A DNA stretch of 64,000 bases, from the NCBI GenBank assembly GCA_022824225.1, contig JAJEAH010000007.1, positions 46,613 to 110,612 on the forward strand, read 5' to 3'. A program made the translations under genes and the position numbers. This document shows positions 30,201 to 39,115 of this stretch, one piece after another. The notes beneath the pieces were generated by a model. It made no database searches and was not told the origin of the DNA. It worked only from the letters and a program-made list of their open reading frames with translations. The stretch comes from Chloroflexota bacterium. Lineage in GTDB: Bacteria; Chloroflexota; UBA11872; VXOZ01. Position 1 is the stretch's first letter, and every line of letters starts with the position of its first letter.

Positions 30201-31122
30201 CCGGCACCGCAAAGTGAGGCAATATGCGCTGGTCCAGGGCCAATTCCACGTTGCACGCGTCGGCGATCTTCATCGTGTTTTCTAGGGCTTCGGGCAGGTC
30301 GGCGAACTGCTCCCACATCTCCTTGGCGCTGCGCAGATAGAACGTCTCCGAGCCCATGCGCATCCGGTTGTCGTTGTCCATGTTGCTGTTCGTCTGGATG
30401 CAGAGCAGCACCTCGTGGGCTTCGGCATCTTCGGGCCGGGTATAGTGCCCGTCGTTGGTTGCCACCAACGGCACATCGAGCTCCTGGGCCAACGCCACCA
30501 GCTTTTCCCTGACCTCGCGTTCCCAGTCCATGCCGTGGTCTTGAATCTCTATGTAGTTGTTGTCCGGTCCGAAGAGGTCGCGGTAGAACTGCGCCGCTTC
30601 CCGGGCCTTCTCCTCATTGCCGTCCTGGAGCGCCCGGGGCACTTCGCCGGACGGGCAGCCGGACAAGCAGATGAGGCCCTCGTGGTACTGGGTTAGCAGT
30701 TCGCGGTCCACCCGCGGCTTGTAGTAGAAGCCCTCGAGCTGGGCCAGCGTGGCCAGCTTCACCAGGTTCTGGTAGCCCTGGTTATTCTTGGCGAGGAGGG
30801 TCAGGTGGTACTGCCGGTCGTCCACTTTCGGCTCACGGTCGGTGCGCGTGCGCGTGGCAACGTATACTTCGCAGCCAATAATCGGCTTGATGCCCCGGCT
30901 GCGGGCCTCTTGGTAGAACTCGATCGCGCCATAGAGCACGCCGTGGTCGGTGAGCGCGATGGCGGAAAACTCCAGTTTCCGCGCCCGGTCCATCAATTCC
31001 GGCATGCGGCTCATGCCGTCCAGCAGACTGTAGTGGGTATGCAGATGCAGGTGGGTAAACGGCTGCTTCAAGTGAGCGGACTCCTCAGGGTGCGTTGCGG
31101 GACGGCGCGCGGTCTCCGGCAA
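27232..31122 (-). CDS. dnaE: DNA polymerase III alpha subunit
   Basis: PHP motif [89 protein letters not shown]. Confidence 0.96.
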   Translation of the reverse strand: [1296 protein letters not shown]

Positions 31123-31708
31123 GACCTAGGATACCTGGACTGCGGAGGGAAGGAAAGCCAAAACTGGCCCGGCGCAAAGCGCATACTTAGGGCGCAAAAC
31201 AGCCCGATTCCGCCTGCCGCAAGGGTCTCACAGCGGCGGGAAGAAGAGCAGAAAAGTTGCGCCGATTTCGACTGCGCTGGCGCAGTTTCGAACTTACGTC
31301 TACTTGGCGCTGTGCTGCGGCGAAACCCGCTGCGCCTGCGTGTAGCCGGGGCCGCTCATTCCTCCGGACGGAGAGTCGTCTCATTCCGAGGTGCGCGCGC
31401 CAATACGAGCCGGAGCCCCACGCACGGCCACAGCTATTTGAGCCCCCTGCTGCCCGCGGGCGCCGCGACCGGCCGTGTATGCGCGCACTGCCGGTCAGAA
31501 TGCCGTCTGCTTCTGCTATGTGCACGCCAGCGCGGGCCGCCGCACGCACAGCCGCAAATTTCCGAGTCTCCTGCTGCCGTGTTGGCGCCCACGTTGACCG
31601 CGTCCGCGCGCACCGCCGGCCAGAGTGCCGTCTGATTCTCTAATTTGCTCGCAAACGCGGTCCAGGCCCGCAACCCGGCGCAGAGCGCCGGTCTCCCGGC
31701 GCAAAGCA

Positions 31709-31736
31709 AAAGCCCCGCTCTCGAGCAGCGAGGCCT
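31709..31736 (-). terminator. imperfect hairpin downstream of the ErpA-like gene
   Basis: AAGCCCCGCTCTCGAGCAGCGAGGCCTC stem, directly 3' of 31763. Confidence 0.4.
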
Positions 31737-31762
31737 CACTGGTCGTATTGTCGTCGTTTCGG

Positions 31763-32122
31763 TCAGGTGCTGCAGGGCCGCGCCGTGCCGGCGCTTTCGG
31801 CCGTATCGAACGACTGGCCGCACGAGCACGATTGGGCGGCATTGGGATTGAGGATCGTAAACCCGCCGCCAATGAGCGAATCGCTAAAGTCGATCTCCGA
31901 GCCGCTGAGGTACATGAGGCTGAACGGGTCCACGAACACGCGCACACCCTCGTTCTCGATCACCTCGTCACCGTCGTCGGCGCGCTCCTCCATGGACATG
32001 CCGTACTGAAACCCGGAACACCCGCCCGGCGACACAAACACCCGCAGCCCCGCATCGGGACTCTCATGCTCCGTCAACAAGCCCTGTAGTTGTTCCACCG
32101 CCGTCGCAGTCATTGAAAGCAT
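31763..32122 (-). CDS. iron-sulfur cluster insertion protein (ErpA/IscA/HesB family)
   Basis: VTPGGCSGFQYGMSMEE-like core SPGGCSGFQYG and C-terminal SCSCGQSF. Confidence 0.93.
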   Translation of the reverse strand: MLSMTATAVEQLQGLLTEHESPDAGLRVFVSPGGCSGFQYGMSMEERADDGDEVIENEGVRVFVDPFSLMYLSGSEIDFSDSLIGGGFTILNPNAAQSCSCGQSFDTAESAGTARPCST

Positions 32123-32327
32123 CGGATTTAGCCCTAATTGAACGGCCCTAATGAGAAATCAACGGCCACAATCAACCTGCACTTGGAATCGTACTGTTTC
32201 TCCCGTCACTAGTCAAGTAGTGCCGAAGTCGACTGGATGGACTCGGATAGGCAGAAGTTTCACCAAATCAGCCGTAATCCCAGTGCAGCGGCGTCTCCAA
32301 CGTAGCTACAAGTAAGCGGATCGGTGC

Positions 32328-32357
32328 TTGACGCTGTGGCTTGGTGTTGCGTAGCAT
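32328..32357 (+). promoter_or_regulatory. sigma70-like promoter for the SRP RNA (TTGACG-N18-TAGCAT)
   Basis: -35 at 32328-32333, -10 at 32352-32357, predicted start ~32364 matches the 5' end of the SRP RNA. Confidence 0.6.
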
Positions 32358-32363
32358 GGGAAA

Positions 32364-32642
32364 TGGAGGCCGTGCTAGGCGGGGAGTTAGCGGTGCCCTG
32401 TACCCGCAATCCGCTATAGCGGGGTCGAAGGCTTTCCGTGAGGTTCTAGTTTCTTCGGAGGCTGCTGCGTGGTATGCGGTGTTGATGGTTGGGTCTTGCG
32501 CGGCGAGAGCCCGTGAACCCCGTCAGGTCCGGAAGGAAGCAGCGGTAAGCGGCCACTTTCGGGTGCCGCAAGGTAGCTTGGCCGGAGCTAGCGCCGCGTG
32601 GGCGCTTCGGAGAACTGGATCGAAGGAAAGGCACGGCCTCTC
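32364..32642 (+). ncRNA. ffs: signal recognition particle RNA, large (Bacillus scRNA-like) type with Alu domain
   Basis: GTGCTAGGCGGGGAGTTAGCGGTGCCCTGTACCCGCAATCCGC Alu domain; GTCAGGTCCGGAAGGAAGCAGCGGTAAG S-domain loop; terminal helix GAGGCCGTGC(32366-75)/GCACGGCCTC(32631-40). Confidence 0.93.
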
Positions 32643-33399
32643 TCTGTCTCATTCACTGCGTCGATGCGGGTAGCCGCCGGCAGCCAAGCACAGCCGGACG
32701 CTGCCTGCGATTCCGATCCCTGGTCAATTCTGCCGACCCTCTGCCTGCGCCTGTACGGCGCACACTGACGAGGCGAAAATCCTGCTGCGCCATGGCCGCC
32801 TTTGCCTGCGCCTGCGCGGCGCACCCATTGATTGCTTTGCCCTCGCGTCAAAACGGAATTTGGCTTGCCTGTGCTTCACTTGGGGCCGTGTCCGGCGCGC
32901 GGCGGGAAGTTTGATTTGCGCCCCTTTGATTTGCGCCCCCTTGCAGACCACACAGCGGAGTGAACGGGCGCGGCCGGCTTCCTGATGGCCATTCCGGCGA
33001 AGGCCGGATTCCAGGCGGGAGCGGCGAAGATGGATTCCGGCTTTCGCCGGAATGACGGACCGGGCGCTCTGTTTGCAGAGCAGTGACGCGAACCCTGGTG
33101 CGCTCTTCACTTCCCCACAGCGGGAATTCCAGCAACACCGGGAATCCAGTTACATTGGACGGCGCTCTCTTCAGAGCCTGTTTACGATCTTCTTTGGGGG
33201 GGTCTGCAAGTCTGATGTTAGCCATTCGCGCTGAGGGCTGCGCGAAGCCCCTGTCGAAGCACTAACGGCTATTTGGCAACTTGCGGCGGTTTCATTCCTT
33301 CTCCAAGAAGCTCTGGAAGAACGGCATTCGGAGGAAAGATGAATGTAAACAGGCTCTCAGAACGCCTGGTTTACCGCAGCCTGAAGCAAACGAGACGCC

Positions 33400-33750
33400 G
33401 TGAACATGGACTCTAGATTCCTCGCTGCGCTCGAAATGACACAACGCTGTGCCCGGATTGACACAACGCTGTGCCCGGATTGACACAGCGCTTTCCCCGG
33501 ATTGACACTGTGCTGCGCCCGGCATGGCCCAGCATGACACGGTGCTGCGCTTGGAAAGACAGACGACGCGCCCCTCGTGTTTTCCTCTCACATTCACTCA
33601 TTTTCCCATCTTTTTCAGCATATAAGTGGCGCGGTGCTGCTCCCGGAATTACACGATGCTGCCCCGAAATTACACAGTCCTGCGCTCGACATGACACGGT
33701 GCTGCGTCCGAATTGTCGCAGTGCCGCGCCCGGACTGACATGAAGTTCAA
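33400..33750. repeat. composite repeat region: TGACACAACGCTGTGCCCGGAT short tandem units, ~75-bp module, then CGGTGCTGCGCCCGGAATTACA-like units
   Basis: direct reading; shares module and architecture with 6950-7335. Confidence 0.75.
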
Positions 33751-34161
33751 CTGCTGCCCAGTGGGGAAAGGTCTTACGCCAACGGATTGTTCGAAGCAAA
33801 CTCCCCTTGGGCTCACGGGCATCGTGGGCTGCATTCTGCGACGCGTCCGGTCCGGCAGCGCCCCGGCGCCATAGCTGGGCAAGCTCGTTTCGCGCAGGAA
33901 TCCACTGCTGGCCCGAAAGGGCGATTGACGTGCTCACAAGTAACACAGCCGTTGAGTTTGGCGGCATTGTATCGCCTCTGGCGGGACGCTAAGCTATAAC
34001 CTGCCGACCTTGGCGCAGCGTGGCCGGACCCGGGTGGGGGACGTACGCTTGCCATCGCCAAAAGAAAAACCACGCGCGTGGGCCCGAGGATGCGGCCAAA
34101 CCGCCACGCTTGCCATTGCTCACAGTGAGACCGCCTCAGACGCACCCAAGGAGTGTACAGC

Positions 34162-35028
34162 ATGTACGAGAAGATTAGCGGTTTTGGCGACGAAATCACC
34201 GATGACTTTGGGTCGCAACTCGATGCGATGCAGGAGATGGGTATCAACTATATCGAAGTCCGCAACCTGGCCCTCGGCGGCGGCGCCAAAGCGGTTGTCG
34301 TCGATCTCTCGGATGATGAGTTGCGCGCCGCGAAGCGGGAACTCGACAGCCGCGGCATGCGCGTGTCCGCAATCGGCTCGCCGATCGGCAAGATCTCGAT
34401 CAACGACGACTTTGCCGCGCACCTGGAACGCTTCAAAGGCGCATTGCGGGCCGCCGACATTCTGGAAACCGACTACATCCGCATGTTTTCGTTCTTCATG
34501 CCGGAGGGCAAAGACCCGCAGAGCTACCGCGATGAAGTGATGCGCCGCTTGCGGGCGCTGAGCGACGCCGCCCGCGCGCACCGAGCCGAAATCATGCTCC
34601 TGCACGAGAACGAGAGTGACATCTACGGTGATACGGCCGACCGTTGCCGGGACATCTTCGAGTCGGTTGGCACTGAGAACTTGCGCCTGACCCTGGACCC
34701 GGCGAATTTCGTGTCCTGCGGGGTGCGGCCCTTCAGCGAGGCGCTGCCGGCGCTCCGGCCGTGGCTGCACTATGTGCACGTGAAAGACAAGGAATCACCC
34801 AAAGGCAAGGTCGTGATTGCCGGGGAAGGCAGCGCCGAGTGGCGGGAACTGCTGGGCGCGCTGAAGGAACAGGAATACGACGGCTTCTTCTCGCTTGAGC
34901 CGCACTTGCAGGTGGCGGGCCGCTCCTTTGGCTACACGGGACGCGATCTCTTTGCCAAAGCCCACGCCGGGCTCATGAACTTGCTGGCGGAGACCGGTTG
35001 GCAGAGCGCCGGGGCCAACGCGTCGTAA
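34162..35028 (+). CDS. sugar phosphate isomerase/epimerase (xylose isomerase-like TIM barrel)
   Basis: MYEKISGFGDEITDDFGSQLDAMQEMGINYIEVRN; LTLDPANFVSCG; HVKDKE. Confidence 0.85.
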   Translation: MYEKISGFGDEITDDFGSQLDAMQEMGINYIEVRNLALGGGAKAVVVDLSDDELRAAKRELDSRGMRVSAIGSPIGKISINDDFAAHLERFKGALRAADILETDYIRMFSFFMPEGKDPQSYRDEVMRRLRALSDAARAHRAEIMLLHENESDIYGDTADRCRDIFESVGTENLRLTLDPANFVSCGVRPFSEALPALRPWLHYVHVKDKESPKGKVVIAGEGSAEWRELLGALKEQEYDGFFSLEPHLQVAGRSFGYTGRDLFAKAHAGLMNLLAETGWQSAGANAS

Positions 35029-35082
35029 GCGTTGTTTGCGCGAACACCGGGCCGTGCACCCTTCAGCCCCCGCGCGCCGGCT

Positions 35083-35457
35083 CTAGACGTCCTCAGCGGC
35101 GGGCAATTGCGCCTGCGCTTCGGCTTTGGCTTGAAAACTGGGGGGCTTGCCGTGCCGCTGGGCCAGTTCGGTGTACACGTCGTCCGGCGACAGACCGCTG
35201 TCCGCCAGCAGCACGATGCAGTGGAACCATAGGTCTGCCACTTCCGCCGTGAGTTCGCCGCGCGTTTGGTTCTTGGCGGCCAACACCACCTCCAGCGCTT
35301 CCTCGCCCACCTTGCGGGCGATGCGGTCCACGCCGCCCTGCAGCAGGTGTGTGACGTACGACCCCTCCGGCAGCGTCCGTTGCCGCTCCAGAACAGTCTG
35401 GAACACCTCATCCAGAATTGCGGCGTTGGTCGCAGCTCGTGCATCGTCAGCGCCCAT
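35083..35457 (-). CDS. hisE: phosphoribosyl-ATP diphosphatase
   Basis: VFQTVLERQRTLPEGSYVTHLLQGGVDRIARKVGEEALEVVLAAKN...EVADLWFHCIVLLAD. Confidence 0.94.
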   Translation of the reverse strand: MGADDARAATNAAILDEVFQTVLERQRTLPEGSYVTHLLQGGVDRIARKVGEEALEVVLAAKNQTRGELTAEVADLWFHCIVLLADSGLSPDDVYTELAQRHGKPPSFQAKAEAQAQLPAAEDV

Positions 35458-35459
35458 GG

Positions 35460-35804
35460 CTACTCCTCCGCCAGCAACCGAAAATAGCACGACACGTTTC
35501 CCGTGTGGCAGGTCGGCCCTTCCGGCTTGGCCAGGATGAGCAACGAGTTGTCCTCGCAGTTGCGGTACACATCCACCACATTCAGGAAATTGCCGCTGGT
35601 TGCGCCCTTAAGCCACGGTTCCTGGCGGCTGCGACTCCAAAACCACACGCGCCCCGTAGCCAGCGTCTTCGCCAGCATCTCTTTGGTCATGAAGCCGAGC
35701 ATGAGCACCTGCGTAGTGCTCGCATCCTGCACCACCGCGGGCACAAGCCCTTGTTCGTCGAAGTGCAGGCGCTCGATGGCGCGCTTAGTGGTAGTCTCGC
35801 TCAT
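35460..35804 (-). CDS. hisI: phosphoribosyl-AMP cyclohydrolase
   Basis: LHFDEQGLVPAVVQDASTTQVLMLGFMTKEMLAKTLATGRVWFWSRSRQEPWLKGATSGN. Confidence 0.94.
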   Translation of the reverse strand: MSETTTKRAIERLHFDEQGLVPAVVQDASTTQVLMLGFMTKEMLAKTLATGRVWFWSRSRQEPWLKGATSGNFLNVVDVYRNCEDNSLLILAKPEGPTCHTGNVSCYFRLLAEE

Positions 35805-36069
35805 AGCCCCTATCGTTTAGTTGCCAATCCAGAATCTGGACCTGAATCTAGAGAACTTACAACCTCAATGCTACCCGCGCGGCGAGTGCTGCCGGCCGCC
35901 GCGCCGGGCAATCGCGGCACCACAAGTATACCGCAGGGCAAGTGCCGCCGTTCGGAGCGAAAGCGTGTAAGGGACGGGCGTAGCGGCGTCCGGTCTCGTC
36001 AGGTCCGCCCCGTCAGGGAGGCCGGCGCGGGGAATTGTACGCCAGTCGCCACGCGCGGTAGTACGCATC

Positions 36070-36900
36070 TCAGCGCTCAACCTGCGCGTGCAGGGCCCGC
36101 CGTTCACGGGCCAGGGCCGACGGCCGGCCGCCCACGGCGTCGAGCACGTGCACCAAGGCGGGATTGCGGCCCAGCCCGCGCATAATCAACGCAAAGTCCG
36201 GCGCGCGGTCGAGTTCAAGCTGCAACGGACGGTCGGGGTCCGTGACCGGATTGGCGTTCGTCCAGCGAATAGCCGCCAAGCGGTCCGCAAACCGCGCCGC
36301 CTTGCGCACGTAGCGCGCGAGCTGGTCGTTGTCCCACATGACCGATTGAAACGCGCGTCCCGTGTGCATGACGAAGCGCAGGGCCGGAAAGGCGTCCAAG
36401 AACGTGAGAAAGTCGTCGGGAAAATGCAACACGGTCTCACGCCCGCCGTTTTCGATGGCCAGCGGCACCCCCGGATAGAGCACCTGCAGCGCCTCAAACG
36501 CCTCGTAGAGCGCCTTGATATGGTCGTCCACGTGCGTCCGGCGCCGCCCCGCGTGCACGATGTAAAGGGACATGGGAGCATATGCCTCGAAGAACTCGAC
36601 GGTCTGCACCAAGCGGCGCAGATAAACGGACCGCGCCATGGGAGTCGTGTCGCTTGGCGCCTCCTCGAAGCCCTCGTCCGGAAAGATGTTCACCTGGAAT
36701 TGCAACGGGCCGCGGGTCAAAATCGTGAGCACGTCTTGCGTAAACGTCTCCCAGAGGCCGCTGCGATAGATTACTTCATCGACACTGACCTCAACAACCT
36801 CGAATTCCAGCCGGTCTGCCGTATGCACCGTTGCCTGCATTTGCTCGGCCACGGTCACACGCCGAAACGGCTGCAGACGGGGATTAAAGCCAACACGCAT
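36070..36900 (-). CDS. TIM-barrel sugar isomerase/endonuclease IV-like protein
   Basis: SLYIVHAGRRRTHVDDHIKALYEAFEALQVLYPGVPLAIENGG pattern. Confidence 0.6.
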   Translation of the reverse strand: MRVGFNPRLQPFRRVTVAEQMQATVHTADRLEFEVVEVSVDEVIYRSGLWETFTQDVLTILTRGPLQFQVNIFPDEGFEEAPSDTTPMARSVYLRRLVQTVEFFEAYAPMSLYIVHAGRRRTHVDDHIKALYEAFEALQVLYPGVPLAIENGGRETVLHFPDDFLTFLDAFPALRFVMHTGRAFQSVMWDNDQLARYVRKAARFADRLAAIRWTNANPVTDPDRPLQLELDRAPDFALIMRGLGRNPALVHVLDAVGGRPSALARERRALHAQVER

Positions 36901-37291
36901 AGTTCACACCAACACGCAGATAGTCTTCATTCTGTTCTCAACGCACTAAATGCAGCAGCGCCGCACCTGCTTAGACGCTCCAGGCGCCAGACCCCATCAC
37001 TGCCGACGGCCGGGCACCCCAAAATTGAGAGCAGGCAACTCACAGCGCAACGCCTCATTTCTTGATACCGAACAAGGCAAGGGACTGTCAAGAAAGCCCG
37101 GCTCTATTCTGGCGCGCTGCAGAGACGCATCTCGCCCAGATTTCGACTAAACCTGCCATATTTTTGTCAACCGTCTGCAGGGACAGCCAAAGCAAGTGCA
37201 GCTAGACAAGCCCCGACACATGCGAAACGATGCGCGGAGAAACGGATGGCCCTCATTTGCACTCCCTCGAGGGGCTGCTAGACTTAAGCGT

Positions 37292-37391
37292 GGAGGCGCT
37301 CGGGTCCCGGTGGGCCTCGCGGTCTTCAAAACCGTCTGCGGGGCGGGCTACTCCCGTCCTGGGTGGGTTCGACTCCCATGCGCCTCCGCCA
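37292..37391 (+). tRNA. selC: tRNA-Sec (anticodon TCA)
   Basis: 8-bp acceptor GGAGGCGC/GCGCCTCC, anticodon loop CTTCAAA, long variable arm, GGTTCGACTCCC T-arm, encoded GCCA end. Confidence 0.95.
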
Positions 37392-37667
37392 CAACTGCGC
37401 AACGGCAGGCGGTCCCAGCCGCTGAATGGCGTGCTGCTGGAGGGCCGTGCCGTTGGCTCGACCCGGTGCGGCCCGGAAGGTGGAAACGAACGCGCCCCCG
37501 ATTCGCCGCCGGTCCGGCGTCCGTGGTTGCGGACTGTGCCAGTCTCTCTCGCTGCGGGCTTGACCGCAACACGTGGTCCGGCGCATACGCCCCACAGCGG
37601 CTCTCACTGGCTTTGGCCCGGCAGGCACTGGCGCTCTGCTTGTGATAGCTCTATCGTGCCGGTTGCA

Positions 37668-38474
37668 TCAGGCGAGGGCCGCGCGCAGATACGCTTCGTT
37701 CAAGCGGGCGATCTCAGCCGTCGGGCGATCCGTCGTCGGGTCGCACTGCGACCATTCGTAGACCACCCAGTGCGGGTAGTTTTCTTCCCGGAGCACCCCG
37801 AATATGTCGTCCAACCCCGCGTCGCCCTCGCCCATGGCTTCCACGCAGGCCGCATCGTTGACGGTATCGCGAACGTGCAGCATGCGCAGGCGCTCGTAGT
37901 ACTCTTCGAGCACTGCCACACCGTTCGCGCCGCCCCAAATCGCCCAGTTGATGTCCAGGCAAAGGCCCAGCCGCTCGGCAGGAATGCCGTCCATGATCCC
38001 GCGAAAGACCTCGGCGCCGTGGTGAAACTCGTGCTGATGGTTGTGGAGCAACGGCGTCACGCCCTGTGCGGACGTATGGGCGCACAGTTCGCCCAGGTGT
38101 TTGACCTGCAAGCCGATGTCCGCCGGCGTCAACCGGCCGTTCTGCTTCCTGCCGGTGCTGATCACCAGGTATTCAGCGCCTACGGCGGCGGCGAAATCGG
38201 CCGCGGCCCGCGCCTGGGGCAGGGACTTCTCACGCGCCGCAGCCGCATCGTGCCAGGCGCCGCCCACGTGAATCCCCGCGGTCTTCAGGCCGTTCGCGTC
38301 CACCGCTTGACGATAGGCCGCGACATCATCGGGGTCATTGACGTAGGCAAAGCCGATTTCCACACCGGCGTACCCGGCCGCGCCCAATTTTCTGCCGATG
38401 GTGGGCAAGACGCCGCCCAGGTCTTGAGTCTCGCGCAACCAGAGCCGGGCCTGGCATCCAATCTGTGCTGCCAT
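37668..38474 (-). CDS. sugar phosphate isomerase/epimerase (xylose isomerase-like TIM barrel)
   Basis: LLHNHQHEFHHGAEVF; LCLDINWAIWGG; HVRDT. Confidence 0.85.
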   Translation of the reverse strand: MAAQIGCQARLWLRETQDLGGVLPTIGRKLGAAGYAGVEIGFAYVNDPDDVAAYRQAVDANGLKTAGIHVGGAWHDAAAAREKSLPQARAAADFAAAVGAEYLVISTGRKQNGRLTPADIGLQVKHLGELCAHTSAQGVTPLLHNHQHEFHHGAEVFRGIMDGIPAERLGLCLDINWAIWGGANGVAVLEEYYERLRMLHVRDTVNDAACVEAMGEGDAGLDDIFGVLREENYPHWVVYEWSQCDPTTDRPTAEIARLNEAYLRAALA

Positions 38475-38602
38475 GGTAGTGCTGCTCCTCAGGTCTCAGT
38501 TTACTGCCTAACTACTGTACCGGCGCGATGCCGAACACAACCGATGCGGGCCCCACGCCCGAGCCCAAACTCAGCGGCCACAAAGGGCAAATCGATTCGC
38601 GA

Positions 38603-38816
38603 TCAGTAGGTATTGACTTGGGCTGCACAGGGATGAGTGTCAACGTAAACGGCTGCCCCTCGAAATGTCTTTCTAAGGAGTGCAGCGACGAAGAATCTAG
38701 TGTCGGGAGCATTTTAGAATCCGCGTCTTTGACGAAGTCAGCGAACCCTGTTCGACGCTGCGCTCGGAATGACATGATATCTAGCCCAACAAGGTGATCA
38801 AGTCAAGAGCTACTGA
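38603..38816 (+). mobile_element. MITE-like element, copy C
   Basis: TIRs TCAGTAGGTATTGACTTG (left) and CAAGTCAAGAGCTACTGA (right), 16/18 complementary; same internal core as copies A, B, D. Confidence 0.75.
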
Positions 38817-38951
38817 TTCCCGACCGATTTGCAGGTGCGGCGAGAGCCGAATTGGTGTACCATAGTGGCTGTTGCCAAAGCAGGCTGCGCCGCCAAAGCG
38901 GGGCCCGCCGCCACTACCGCATGTGGTAATGACACTCGGAGGATCGCCGAA

Positions 38952-39104
38952 ATGATGGATATCGTGCTGCGCCTGATCGGGTTTGTCGTTTGGGGCTTCT
39001 TTTCGGGTCTGCCGTTCGTGGTAGCGCCCATGATCGCGATCTTGACCTGCCTCACCATCATGGTTGCCGTGCGCGGCATTGCGCGCGGGATGTCCAGCAA
39101 GTAG
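38952..39104 (+). CDS. small membrane protein, unknown function
   Basis: MDIVLRLIGFVVWGFFSGLPFVVAPMIAILTCLTIMVAVRGIARG; two hydrophobic segments. Confidence 0.5.
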   Translation: MMDIVLRLIGFVVWGFFSGLPFVVAPMIAILTCLTIMVAVRGIARGMSSK

Positions 39105-39115
39105 GCGCTTTCGTC

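Noticed and set aside
29113-30285. 390-aa plus-strand ORF
   Set aside because: Antisense shadow of dnaE, no recognisable motifs.
37230-38609. 459-aa plus-strand ORF overlapping tRNA-Sec
   Set aside because: Runs through the tRNA gene and antisense to a well-supported isomerase gene; not a plausible CDS.
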